In this document: positions 8,043 to 16,272 of the stretch, one piece after another
Position numbering within the stretch: the first letter of the stretch is position 1
Layout of the letters: each line of letters starts with the position of its first letter
Source of the DNA: Acidovorax sp. 106
GTDB lineage: Bacteria > Pseudomonadota > Gammaproteobacteria > Burkholderiales > Burkholderiaceae_C
Assembly (NCBI RefSeq): GCF_003663825.1
Contig: NZ_RCCC01000001.1
Span: 3,294,501-3,358,500, forward strand
Reading direction: 5' to 3'
Length of the DNA: 64,000 nucleotides
Made by a program: the position numbers and the translations under genes
Notes under the pieces: generated by a model
The model's input: only the letters and a program-made list of their open reading frames with translations
Database searches by the model: none
Told to the model about the DNA's origin: nothing

Positions 8043-9119
8043 ATGAGCGATATCCAGCTATTCCGCATCCAGGCCGGGCAGGCCACGGCGCTGCAGGGCG
8101 AGGCGTCTGACCTGGAGAAGCCGCTGCAGACGCTGATCGAGGCCAACCTGGAGGTGCTGCTGGGCATCCGCTTTCTGGCCACCGAATACTCCACGGGCAA
8201 GACGCATGGCGGGCGCATTGACACGCTGGGCATGGACGAGAACCACTGCCCGGTGATCATTGAATACAAGCGCTCGGTGGGCGAGAACGTGATCAACCAG
8301 GGCCTGTTTTACCTGGACTGGTTGATGGACCACCGGGCCGAGTTCAAGCTGCTGGTGCTGGAGCAACTGGGCCGTGCGGCGGCCGACGCGATTGACTGGA
8401 GCGCGCCGCGCCTGGTGTGCATTGCGGCAGATTTCACCAAATACGACGGGCATGCGGTGCAGCAGATCCAGCGCAGCATTGAGCTCATGCGCTACCGCCG
8501 CTTTGGCCGCGAGTTGCTGTTGCTGGAGCTGGCCCATGCGTACTCGCCCCCGCAGGCGCCGCGCCGGGTGGGCAGCAGCCCGGCGGTGGCGGTGCAGCAG
8601 GCACAGCCGCCTGCCACCCGCTCTGGCCTGCCGCCCACGTCAACCCCCGCCGCAGTGCAGCCTACCGCGTTGCCTACAGCGCTGCTAACAGGGCTGCCAA
8701 CTGGGCTGCCTACAGCGCTGGGCGCCAAGCCCGTGGGGCCAGACAAAGCTTACGCAGACATCCTGGCTACGTTGCCCGAGCCGTTGCTGGATGTGCTGGC
8801 CTCGCTGGAGGACTACACCTTGTCGCTGGGCGACGATGTGCAGCGCAAAGAGCTGCGGCTGTACCTGGCGTTCAAGCGCATCAAGAACTTTGCCAGCGTG
8901 GTGCTGCAGCGCACGCGCGTGCTGCTGTACCTGCGGCTGGAGCCCGCGCACAGCCTGCCCGCCATCCAGGCCGTGCTGCCGGGCGCGCGCGATGTGTCGC
9001 AGCTGGGCCACTGGGGCACGGGCGATGTGGAGTTGGCGCTGGCCACCATGGCCGACCTGGATGCGGCCAAGCCCTTCATCGCGCAGGCGTACCAGGGGCG
9101 GGGAGCGGCTGCGGCGTAG
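8043..9119 (+). CDS. PD-(D/E)XK nuclease-like protein with C-terminal DUF5655
   Basis: Predicted DNA-binding or nuclease protein of 358 residues. The N-terminal half holds a PD-(D/E)XK-type core: GGRIDTLG with D60, then VIIEYKR with E74 and K76. A Pro/Thr/Leu/Gly-rich linker (about 185-235) made of repeated TALPT/TGLPT steps joins it to a C-terminal DUF5655 domain (about 238-352, with GDDVQRKELRLYLAFKR and HWGTGDVELAL). MSDIQLFRI is taken as the start; the frame opens 15 codons earlier inside the repeat. In my recollection DUF5655 proteins often sit beside restriction genes, and here it follows the broken type I locus. Its own substrate is unknown. Confidence 0.75.
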   Translation: MSDIQLFRIQAGQATALQGEASDLEKPLQTLIEANLEVLLGIRFLATEYSTGKTHGGRIDTLGMDENHCPVIIEYKRSVGENVINQGLFYLDWLMDHRAEFKLLVLEQLGRAAADAIDWSAPRLVCIAADFTKYDGHAVQQIQRSIELMRYRRFGRELLLLELAHAYSPPQAPRRVGSSPAVAVQQAQPPATRSGLPPTSTPAAVQPTALPTALLTGLPTGLPTALGAKPVGPDKAYADILATLPEPLLDVLASLEDYTLSLGDDVQRKELRLYLAFKRIKNFASVVLQRTRVLLYLRLEPAHSLPAIQAVLPGARDVSQLGHWGTGDVELALATMADLDAAKPFIAQAYQGRGAAAA

Positions 9120-9356
9120 GCCGGGGGATCTGGGCGTGGGTGGCTGTGGACCGGCTGTCGATGGCTATCGACGGTCGTTGATGGCTTGGTGTGAGGGGGC
9201 GGTGTGCGTGGTGTAGGTGTGTGGTGCGGGTGCGCTGCGCCACGCGGTGTGGGCCAGTGCTCGTCCAGGCAAGCGCTCTGCCGGTCTCTGCCGCGCGGGT
9301 GCGTTCACGGCCGTTCACGCTGAGCTGGTCGCAGCGCTGCGCAGGCTTCACCCCTT

Positions 9357-9406
9357 CTCTCCAGCTCTCTCCAACTCTCTCCAGTCCTCTCCGGCCCTCT
9401 CCAGCA
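9357..9406 (+). repeat. 10-bp tandem repeat, five units
   Basis: Five consecutive decamers that all begin CTCTCC: CTCTCCAGCT, CTCTCCAACT, CTCTCCAGTC, CTCTCCGGCC and CTCTCCAGCA. It is non-coding and strongly strand-asymmetric (pyrimidine-rich). Confidence 0.85.
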
Positions 9407-9502
9407 AGGGGCGGGGGCGTAACGCGCCTGGCCGTTGCAGTGCGGTGGTTGTGCCGTGAAAGCGCCTGATGGGCGACTGGCCTCAGACTGCCCATCCGCT
9501 GG

Positions 9503-9570
9503 CCGTTCAGGCTGAGCTTGTCGAAGCCAGGGCGCTATTTGCACACATCCCTTCGACGGGCTCAGTGCGC
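9503..9570. repeat. facing pair of GGCTGAGCTTGTCGAAG-type repeats
   Basis: GGCTGAGCTTGTCGAAG at about 9510-9526 and the complementary CTTCGACGGGCTCAG at 9551-9565 face each other across about 24 bases, so the transcript could form a hairpin. Further copies lie at 14108-14131 and 15111-15222. Confidence 0.75.
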
Positions 9571-9600
9571 GCGGTGTGTCTGAGGCAGGTAACTATTCAA

Positions 9601-9660
9601 GTAAAAATGGCCTTGAGCGCTTATGTATCAAGCGCTGGTAGCTATGATATTGATAGTAAT
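9601..9660. repeat. palindromic AGCGCT repeat
   Basis: GCGCTTATGTATCAAGCGCT is the central stem, followed by GGTAGCTATGATATTGATAG and preceded by GTAAAAATGGCC. It is one of the cleanest copies in the window and lies in the gap between the DUF5655 and RCC1 genes. Confidence 0.88.
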
Positions 9661-10110
9661 CGGCCGCAGCTCCGGCTTCGGGTGGCGCTGCCCGAGCGGG
9701 TGGGGGCGTGCGGGGCGGCTGCCTCTGCGTTGGCAGGGCCTGCCCGATCGGGGTGGCGCAGGATGGGTCTGCTTCGCCGTTCTTTATCCCAGCGGACGAG
9801 TGCGCCGTCCTGCGGGGGCCCCCAGGCGCAAAGCACAGCCACAGGCCCATCGCGAGCCTTGGCAATCGCGCCAGCGGTGTCGTGAATGTGCCGCGCTGCA
9901 GACCATCTGAATCCGCCAACGCTCACGGCGCGCAATGGAGCGCAGAGGGCCCCCTGGGTGTGAACTATTTTTGTTTACATCTTGGATTTCTCTGGCTACA
10001 TTGCGGCGGTTTTTTCCACAAGGCTGGTTACCCGAAACGCTGTGGCCCACCCCATGGCCACACATCCCTGTGGTCAGTTGCATTCACAGTGCGTATTTAT
10101 AAGGATTTTC

Positions 10111-12837
10111 ATGTTTGCCTGGACCTGGTCGCCCCATGCTCGGCCCATCCTCGTTTTTGCCCGGTATTTGGGCGGCTCTCACCGCCCTTTGCGCCACCTG
10201 CTGGCGCTGGTTTTACTGCTGTGCCTTGCATTGGCGTGGTCGGGTAGCGCCCATGCCCAGGTGCAACAAGGCCCTGCTGGCCTGGCCAGCGGTTTGAAGT
10301 CAGTGACCGTGGGGTTAGGGCATGCTTGTGCGCTGACCAATGGCGGGGCTGTGTACTGCTGGGGCAGTAACAGCAGCGGGCAATTGGGCGATGGCACGAC
10401 CACCCAGCGCACCACGCCAGTGGCTGTATCAGGCTTGCCCGGCGGTGTGATTGAGGTGGCTGCAGGTGCTTATCACACCTGTGCCAGAACCAATAATAGT
10501 GTGTACTGTTGGGGCGAAAACACCTATGGCCAACTGGGCGACGACTCGAATATCCAGCGCAATACGCCAGTGGCTGTTCCTGGGCTGAATGAACCTGTGT
10601 ATGCCCTGGCAGCGGGCATTCAACACACCTGCGCAATGGCCAACGGGGAAACGTTTTGCTGGGGTCGCAATGGCGACGGTCAACTGGGGGATCGCTTTAC
10701 GGACGACCAAGACACGCCACGGGCGGTGTATCGACTGCCGTTTGGCGCGCTCAACCTGGCAGCAGGATGGGGCCACAGTTGCGCGGCGATCACCCCCTCC
10801 AGCAACACGCAAATTTATTGCTGGGGAAAAAACGACCGAGGACAGCTGGGCGACGGAACAACCACCCAGCGCCTGGAGTTCGTGCAGGTGTCCACACAGA
10901 CGGGTGCAGCGCGGTCCCTGGCAGCGGGGGACTTGCACACTTGTGTAGTGAATGGCGCCGGTACCATGTCTTGCTGGGGTTACAACAGTGACGGCCAGCT
11001 TGGCGACGGAACAACCACCCAGCGCAACACGCCAACCGTGGTAGCCAGCGGAATGAAAGCTGCTGCTGTGGGCCTCGGTCACACCTGCGCGTTGACCAGC
11101 GCTGGGGCTGTGTTTTGCACAGGCCGAAACAATGCCGGCCAGTTGGGTGATGGCAGCGGCGTAGATCGCTCTGCGCTTGTGGCCGTGCCAGACCTGAGTG
11201 ATGTGCAGAGCCTGGACGCAGGCGGCTTTGGAACCTGCGCGGTTACGGCTTTAGGCGGGGGGTACTGTTGGGGCAGCAACGGCAGTGGGCAGCTGGGAGA
11301 TGGCACCACCACGACAAGCCTGTCGCCCGTATCGGTCATCGCCGCCATGGCGCCCACAGGCGTGCAAGCCGTGGCAGGAGACAGCGCGGTAACCGTCAGC
11401 TGGGCGCCACCCCCATCAAACCACGGCACCATCAGCAGTTACACCGTTACGGCCAGAGCAGGCCCGGCGGTAGGCTCGTGCACCATCACCGCCCCGACCA
11501 CCGCCTGCACGATCAATGGCCTGACCAACGGCACAGCCCACACCTTCACCGTCAAGGCTACCAATGACTTGGGTAGCAGCGACGAATCGTCAGGCGTCAC
11601 AGCCACCCCGCAGGTGATCACGCAACCCGCACTGCCGCTGCCCGGAGGCGGCAACGCCTCGGTGACCATTGGCGGCGGCACGCCAGGCTGCACGATCGCC
11701 TCTGCGCAGTTTGACAACAATGTGCCCGCAGGCGCGCCAGCGCGTGCCACGTTCCCGCATGGCGTGTTCCGCTTTGAGGCCACAGGCTGCGCAGGCGCGA
11801 CGCTGGCGGTGTCCATCACCTACCCCACAGCGTTGGCGACGGGCGTGCAGTTGCTCAAGCACGGGCCCAAGACGGCGGGTGGTGCATCGGAATGGTTCAC
11901 GCCGACCACGGTGTCTATCAGCGCAGACCGGAAGACCGTGAACTACACGGTGACGGACAACGGCGAGGGTGATAGCGACACCACGGTGGGCACGATTCGC
12001 GACCCGTTTGCGCCCATGCTGGTGGTGCCCGGCGCACCCACGGTGCCCCGCAACGTGCAGGCTGTGGCAGGTGATGGGGCGGTGGCCGTGAGCTGGACGG
12101 CTCCTGCCTCCGACAACGACAGCGCCATCCAAAGCTACACCGTCACGGCCAGCCCTGGCTCGCCAGCGCGCACCTGCACCATCGCTGCCCCGGCCACCAC
12201 CTGCAAGGTCGATGGTCTGAGCAACGGCACCACCTACACCTTCACCGTCAAGGCCCTCAACGGCGTGGGCGAAAGCGACAGCTCTGCAGGCGTCACAGCC
12301 ACGCCGCAGGTAATGACGCGCCCATCCCTGCCACTGCCCAGTGGCGGCAACGCCTCGGTGACCATTGGCGGCGGCACGCCAGGCTGCACGATCGCCTCTG
12401 CGCAGTTTGACAACAATGTGCCCGCAGGCGCGCCAGCGCGTGCCACGTTCCCGCATGGCGTGTTCCGCTTTGAGGCCACAGGCTGCGCAGGCGCGACGCT
12501 GGCGGTGTCCATCACCTACCCCACAGCGTTGGCGACGGGCGTGCAGTTGCTCAAGCACGGGCCCAAGACGGCGGGTGGTGCATCGGAATGGTTCACGCCG
12601 ACCACGGTGTCTATCAGCGCAGACCGGAAGACCGTGAACTACACGGTGACGGACAACGGCGAGGGTGATAGCGACACCACGGTGGGCACGATTCGCGACC
12701 CGTTTGCGCCCGTGTTGTTGCCTGCTCCCCCCGTAGGCGCGACATCGATTCCTACACTGAGCGAATGGGGCCTGTTATGGATGTCTTTGTTGGCCGCAGC
12801 CATGGGGATGTGGACTGTGCGCCGACGCTCAGTGTGA
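10111..12837 (+). CDS. secreted RCC1-repeat / fibronectin III protein with IPTL-CTERM anchor
   Basis: Predicted cell-surface protein of 908 residues. ATG 10111 follows an AAGGA. A long signal region ends at AHAQ near residue 49. Residues about 64-412 hold seven RCC1-type repeats, each with a HxCA...YCWG core and GQLGDG, enough for one seven-bladed propeller. Two fibronectin III modules (about 412-500 and 643-740) alternate with two identical 123-residue modules of the choice-of-anchor type. The end, IPTLSEWGLLWMSLLAAAMG then RRR, is an IPTL-CTERM sorting signal: motif, one membrane helix, basic tail. Paired Cys in most RCC1 blades suggest disulfides outside the cytoplasm. The ligand is unknown. 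It stands alone, with repeats upstream and an IS downstream. Confidence 0.82.
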   Translation: MFAWTWSPHARPILVFARYLGGSHRPLRHLLALVLLLCLALAWSGSAHAQVQQGPAGLASGLKSVTVGLGHACALTNGGAVYCWGSNSSGQLGDGTTTQRTTPVAVSGLPGGVIEVAAGAYHTCARTNNSVYCWGENTYGQLGDDSNIQRNTPVAVPGLNEPVYALAAGIQHTCAMANGETFCWGRNGDGQLGDRFTDDQDTPRAVYRLPFGALNLAAGWGHSCAAITPSSNTQIYCWGKNDRGQLGDGTTTQRLEFVQVSTQTGAARSLAAGDLHTCVVNGAGTMSCWGYNSDGQLGDGTTTQRNTPTVVASGMKAAAVGLGHTCALTSAGAVFCTGRNNAGQLGDGSGVDRSALVAVPDLSDVQSLDAGGFGTCAVTALGGGYCWGSNGSGQLGDGTTTTSLSPVSVIAAMAPTGVQAVAGDSAVTVSWAPPPSNHGTISSYTVTARAGPAVGSCTITAPTTACTINGLTNGTAHTFTVKATNDLGSSDESSGVTATPQVITQPALPLPGGGNASVTIGGGTPGCTIASAQFDNNVPAGAPARATFPHGVFRFEATGCAGATLAVSITYPTALATGVQLLKHGPKTAGGASEWFTPTTVSISADRKTVNYTVTDNGEGDSDTTVGTIRDPFAPMLVVPGAPTVPRNVQAVAGDGAVAVSWTAPASDNDSAIQSYTVTASPGSPARTCTIAAPATTCKVDGLSNGTTYTFTVKALNGVGESDSSAGVTATPQVMTRPSLPLPSGGNASVTIGGGTPGCTIASAQFDNNVPAGAPARATFPHGVFRFEATGCAGATLAVSITYPTALATGVQLLKHGPKTAGGASEWFTPTTVSISADRKTVNYTVTDNGEGDSDTTVGTIRDPFAPVLLPAPPVGATSIPTLSEWGLLWMSLLAAAMGMWTVRRRSV
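11647..12015 (+). repeat. 369-bp direct repeat, copy 1
   Basis: In-frame 123-codon unit running from GGCGGCAACGCCTCGG to GACCCGTTTGCGCCC. It appears identical, base for base, to 12343-12711, offset by 696 bases with a diverged FN3 module between. It encodes the Cys-containing anchor-type module. Confidence 0.93.
12343..12711 (+). repeat. 369-bp direct repeat, copy 2
   Basis: Second copy of the 123-codon unit at 11647-12015. Sequence diverges immediately outside both ends, while the FN3 modules before each copy are only similar. This suggests a recent duplication or a gene-conversion tract. Confidence 0.93.
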
Positions 12838-12971
12838 GGATGCTGAGAGCGGCTCGCATCGCACCCTGGGGCGTTTTGCACAGGTTTGTTGCACCGCTCA
12901 TGCTTGCCGTGGCTTGGTGTACGCCCAGGGCTTTTTAGGTCATTGGCGTCGATTTTTTATGGAAAAAGTGG

Positions 12972-14032
12972 CCTGATTAGCTACTTACCTCAGATACCCG
13001 CAGCACTTTCAAAGGCAGTGGCCCAGCAGTCACCAAGGCTTTCAACAGCCTGGGCAGCATGGCAGGCAGATCAAAGCGGCGGTTGAATCGCCAGCAGAAC
13101 TCGGCCAAGTAGCGCTGTGCATACCTGGTATGGTCAAACGAGTGATAGGTGCCCGCCATGCTGGTCTTGAGGTTGCCCAGCAAGGTGTTCACCCAACGCA
13201 GCTGAGGTGTCTGTGCCCCCTTGCGCCCACCGCCAGTCACGTAGCGCTCATGCGTAGCCTGCGCCTGCTGCACTTGCGCAAAGGCCCGAGTGCCGTCGCT
13301 GACCACGTGGCAGCGCGCCGCTAGGTGAGCCTGTGCCCATTGCCGCATGTGCTCGTTGGTGAAGTCCGCCACAGGTGTCAGGCACATGTACAGGGGCCGG
13401 CCATCGGTGCTGGTCTGCACCGCAGCGACGAAGGCCGTCTTGTTGGCTGCGCGGCGCCCGCCGTTGATGTGTCCTGCCCGCTCGCCCCCAAGGTAGGCAT
13501 CGTCAATCTCCACCCGCCCTTGCAGCAGGTAGCGCGCATCGCGCTGGGCCATGGCCTGCATCAGTTTGTGCTTCATCAGCCATGCCGTTTTGTAGGACAC
13601 GCCCAACTGGCGCTTGAGCGCCAGGGCGCTGATGGCATTCTTGTTCTGCGTCAGCAGGTACATGGCCAGGAACCACAGCCTCAGGGGCACATGGGAGTGT
13701 TCCATTACAGTGCCCACGATGGAGGAGCTTTGGTAGCCACAAAGGAAGCACTCCCACAGCAGTCGACCCGTGCCATTGCGGGTGTGAAAAAAGCGCTTGC
13801 AGCCGCAGTGCGCGCACCGCCAGCCCAAGGGCCATCGTGCGCCCACCAGGGCCTGCTCGCACTGCTGCTCGCTGCAGTAAAGGCTCTGAAACTGAGGCAG
13901 TGACAGGCCCCGTTGGAACTGGATCGCGTTGATGGACATCGCTTGCTCCTTGGCGCCGAGAACTCGGCATGTCCGTTGGAGTCCTGCGCCTAGGCTTTGT
14001 TCTGCTCACTCTGAGATATGTCGCTAATCAGG
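12972..14032 (-). mobile_element. IS1595-family insertion sequence with 8-bp target duplication
   Basis: 1061-bp element. The left end reads CCTGATTAGCTACTTACCTC and the complement of the right end CCTGATTAGCGACATATCTC, imperfect terminal inverted repeats. It is flanked on both sides by AAAAGTGG (12964-12971 and 14033-14040), the 8-bp direct duplication expected for IS1595. It carries one intact transposase gene, whose stop lies inside the left inverted repeat, so the copy looks complete and recent. Confidence 0.93.
12977..13939 (-). CDS. IS1595-family (ISXO2-like) transposase
   Basis: 320-residue transposase of the surrounding IS. An N-terminal zinc ribbon (CAHCGC ... CFLCGY) precedes a helical DNA-binding region and an ISXO2-like catalytic domain, with EIDDAYLGGE (first Asp), VVSDG (second Asp) and VNTLLGNLK, where the family can use Asn/Lys in place of Glu. 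The length and single frame match the family, and no frameshift or internal stop is visible. It inserts DNA by cut-and-paste with 8-bp duplications. Confidence 0.93.
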   Translation of the reverse strand: MSINAIQFQRGLSLPQFQSLYCSEQQCEQALVGARWPLGWRCAHCGCKRFFHTRNGTGRLLWECFLCGYQSSSIVGTVMEHSHVPLRLWFLAMYLLTQNKNAISALALKRQLGVSYKTAWLMKHKLMQAMAQRDARYLLQGRVEIDDAYLGGERAGHINGGRRAANKTAFVAAVQTSTDGRPLYMCLTPVADFTNEHMRQWAQAHLAARCHVVSDGTRAFAQVQQAQATHERYVTGGGRKGAQTPQLRWVNTLLGNLKTSMAGTYHSFDHTRYAQRYLAEFCWRFNRRFDLPAMLPRLLKALVTAGPLPLKVLRVSEVSS

Positions 14033-14107
14033 AAAAGTGGCCGCTAGCGCTTGTAGATAAGGCGCTGGCAGCTATCTTTTTAGGAGTTCTGGGGTGGCTC
14101 GCTGCAG

Positions 14108-14131
14108 CTTCGACAGGTTCAGCCCGAACGG
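14108..14131 (+). repeat. CTTCGACAGGTTCAGCC-type 24-mer repeat
   Basis: A 24-base copy beginning CTTCGACAGGTTCAGCCCGA, opposite in orientation to the copy at 9503. It lies just downstream of panC. Confidence 0.75.
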
Positions 14132-14186
14132 TGGGAGTGCGCAGGATGTCCAGCCCGAGTGGGCGAGGGTGGTGGTGCCGCAGTCG

Positions 14187-15047
14187 TCAAAACTCCAGGT
14201 TGTCAATCAGCCGCGTGCTGCCCAGCCGTGCGGCGCCCAGGGTCACGAGGGTGCCTGCGCCGTCGTGGGCGGTGGCGGGTTGCAGGTCGGTGCGGCGGCG
14301 CACCGTGAGGTAGTCGGGCTGCCAGCCTCGGGCGCGCAGCACGTCCATGGCTTGTTGCTCTAGCGCGTGGCGCGGGGCGGTGATGTCGTTGTGCTGCAGT
14401 GCGGCCAGCCAGCGCTCGCTCAGTTGCTGCAGTGCTTGCGACAGGGCCACGGCTTCTTGGCGCTCTTGCAGGCTCAGGTAGCCGTTGCGCGAGCTCAGGG
14501 CCAGGCCATCCGGTGCGCGGGCGGTGTCGCCCGCCACGATGGCGATGGGCAGCGCAAACTGCTGCACCATCTGGCGGATGACCATGAGCTGCTGGTAGTC
14601 CTTCTTGCCAAACACGGCCACGCCGCCCGTCTGGCCCAGCACGCAGGCAAACAGCTTCATCACCACAGTGGCCACGCCCGTGAAAAAGCCGGGGCGAAAG
14701 TGGCCTTCGAGCAAGTCGGCCAGGGCGGCGTCGGGGTGCACCTTGAAGGTTTGCGGCTGGGGGTACAGGTCGGTTTCGCGCGGGGCAAACAGCACATCGC
14801 AGCCCGCGCCTTGCAGGGCGGCGCAGTCGGCCTCCCAGGTGCGGGGGTAGCTGTCAAAGTCTTCGTGCGGCAAAAACTGCAGGCGGTTGACAAAGATGCT
14901 GGCCACCGTCACGTCGCCCAGGGGCTTGGCCTGGCGCACCAGGCTGATGTGGCCTTCGTGCAGGTTGCCCATGGTGGGCACAAATGCGGGGCGGCGGTAG
15001 GGGGCCAGGGCCTGGCGCAGTTCGTCGATGGTGTGGGTGATGAGCAT
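14187..15047 (-). CDS. panC: pantothenate synthetase
   Basis: Condenses pantoate and beta-alanine with ATP to pantothenate, the last step of vitamin B5 synthesis. At 286 residues it has the family length. It shows the nucleotidyl-transferase signatures: [14 protein letters not shown] near residue 25 (HxGH-type), [16 protein letters not shown], and the second lobe with [13 protein letters not shown]. It lies 202 bases downstream of panB on the same strand, and that gap is filled by 24-mer repeats, so the two genes may still form one transcript. Asn in IFVNRLQF replaces the more common Asn-Pro-x-Gln-Phe arrangement, a small oddity. Confidence 0.96.
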   Translation of the reverse strand: MLITHTIDELRQALAPYRRPAFVPTMGNLHEGHISLVRQAKPLGDVTVASIFVNRLQFLPHEDFDSYPRTWEADCAALQGAGCDVLFAPRETDLYPQPQTFKVHPDAALADLLEGHFRPGFFTGVATVVMKLFACVLGQTGGVAVFGKKDYQQLMVIRQMVQQFALPIAIVAGDTARAPDGLALSSRNGYLSLQERQEAVALSQALQQLSERWLAALQHNDITAPRHALEQQAMDVLRARGWQPDYLTVRRRTDLQPATAHDGAGTLVTLGAARLGSTRLIDNLEF

Positions 15048-15110
15048 GGGGTGGGGTCAGGTGCAATGGGTTGCTAGGGGTGTGTAGTGGGCCGGTGCGT
15101 CGATCCACCT

Positions 15111-15222
15111 CCGTTCGCCCTGAGCTTGTCGAAGGGCTTTTACCAGAGTGCGCCTTGGCTTCGACAGGCTCAGCCCGAACGGTTGGAGGTGTGCCCCGGC
15201 TTTGACGGGCTCAGCCTGAACG
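15111..15222. repeat. cluster of three CTTCGACAGGCTCAG repeats between panC and panB
   Basis: One copy in GAGCTTGTCGAAG orientation (15111-15134) faces two in CTTCGACAGGCTCAG or CTTTGACGGGCTCAG orientation (15159-15182 and about 15200-15222). The first pair can form a long hairpin on either transcript. Confidence 0.82.
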
Positions 15223-15249
15223 TGCGGGAGTGGAGCATGGGTTCAGGGC

Positions 15250-16122
15250 TTACCAGGCGTGCAGTGCGTTGTCGGGGAAGCGGCCTTGCTTGACGGCTTG
15301 CACATAAGCCTCCATGGCCCCGCGCACGCTGCCCGCGTCCTGCATGAAGTTGTGGACGAACTTGGGCATCTTGCCCAGGTTCATGCCCAGCATGTCGTGC
15401 AACACCAGCACCTGGCCTGCGGTGCCGTTACCCGCGCCAATGCCGATGGTGTGGCAGTGGGGCAGCTCGGCCGTCAGCTCGGCGGCCAGGGTGGTGGGCA
15501 CCATCTCCAGCACCAGCATGGTGGCACCGGCGTTTTGCAGGTCGTGGGCGTCTTGGCGCAGGGTGCGGGCGGCCTCGTCGGTTTTGCCCTGCACGCGGTA
15601 GCCGCCCAGGGCGTGTACGGTTTGCGGCGTCAGGCCCAGGTGGGCGCACACGGGCACGCCGCGCTGCACCAGAAATTCGACCGTCGGTGCTGTCCAGCCG
15701 CCGCCTTCGAGCTTGACCATGTGCGCGCCCGCCTGCATCAGCGTGCAGGCGCTGCGCAGTGCTTGTTCGCGGCTTTCGGCATAGGTGCCGTAGGGCAGGT
15801 CGGCCACCAACCAGGCCGTGCCCTGCACGCGCTGCAGGCCGCGCGCCACGCTGGCGGTGTGGTAGGCCATGGTGTCCAGCAGCACGCCCACGGTGCTGGG
15901 CAGGCCCTGGCACACCATGCCCAGCGAGTCGCCCACCAGGATGCAGTCCACGCCCGCCGCATCGGCCACGGCGGCAAAGGTGGCGTCGTAGGCGGTGAGC
16001 ATGGTGATTTTTTCTCCGGCCTCGCGCATTTGGGCCAGGCGCGGCAGGCTCACGGGGCGGCGCTGGGGCAGGGGTGATGCAGGGGGCAGGGTGCCGTAAG
16101 GGGTGGTGCTGGGTTGGCTCAT
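15250..16122 (-). CDS. panB: 3-methyl-2-oxobutanoate hydroxymethyltransferase
   Basis: Makes ketopantoate from 2-ketoisovalerate and methylene-tetrahydrofolate, the first committed step to pantothenate. Seen: [20 protein letters not shown] near the start, the Mg-binding VGDSLGMV, the [14 protein letters not shown] stretch, [17 protein letters not shown] and LVLEMVP, ending in [12 protein letters not shown]. At 290 residues it is slightly longer than usual because of a Pro-rich N-terminus. The ATG at the complement of 16120-16122 is preferred over the upstream extension, which has no family similarity. panC follows downstream. Confidence 0.95.
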   Translation of the reverse strand: MSQPSTTPYGTLPPASPLPQRRPVSLPRLAQMREAGEKITMLTAYDATFAAVADAAGVDCILVGDSLGMVCQGLPSTVGVLLDTMAYHTASVARGLQRVQGTAWLVADLPYGTYAESREQALRSACTLMQAGAHMVKLEGGGWTAPTVEFLVQRGVPVCAHLGLTPQTVHALGGYRVQGKTDEAARTLRQDAHDLQNAGATMLVLEMVPTTLAAELTAELPHCHTIGIGAGNGTAGQVLVLHDMLGMNLGKMPKFVHNFMQDAGSVRGAMEAYVQAVKQGRFPDNALHAW

Positions 16123-16272
16123 ACAAGCTCGCCCTCGTGGGGGCGTCGTCTCCAAAAAAATTGCCGCGAGTCTATGCCACCTGCAGCCCATGTGGATACA
16201 CCTACCTCTGGGGGCGTGATGAGCACCCGTGCCGTGGCCCGCGATCCATCGCGTCCTGATCCGTCGGCCGTT

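Larger units (their letters stand above)
9120..10110. other. repeat-rich intergenic region with no convincing gene
   Basis: About 990 bases between the DUF5655 and RCC1 genes. It holds a 10-bp tandem array (9357-9406), a degenerate copy of the GAGCTTGTCGAAG repeat (9311-9334), a clear copy with a facing partner (9503-9570) and a palindromic AGCGCT repeat (9601-9660). The open frames in 9690-10000 are short, overlap each other on both strands and have no recognisable protein features. The RCC1 promoter must lie in the last 150 bases, which are more AT-rich. Confidence 0.6.
12954..14090. repeat. palindromic AGCGCT repeat split by an insertion sequence
   Basis: Removing the element at 12972-14032 and one copy of the 8-bp duplication rejoins ATTTTTTATGGAAAAAGTGG with CCGCTAGCGCTTGTAGATAA and GGCGCTGGCAGCTATCTTTT, a complete copy of the family repeat. 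The right arm lies at 14033-14090. Confidence 0.82.

Noticed and set aside
9357..9406. Possible CRISPR array
   Set aside because: Units are contiguous decamers without spacers; the other repeat families are dispersed. No cas genes are present.
9642..10083. Short overlapping frames in the repeat-rich gap
   Set aside because: They run through repeat copies, overlap on both strands and show no recognisable protein; at most a decayed remnant I cannot identify.
11590..12558. 322-codon antisense frame with an apparent internal protein repeat
   Set aside because: The repeat is only the reverse reading of the 369-bp duplication in the RCC1 gene.
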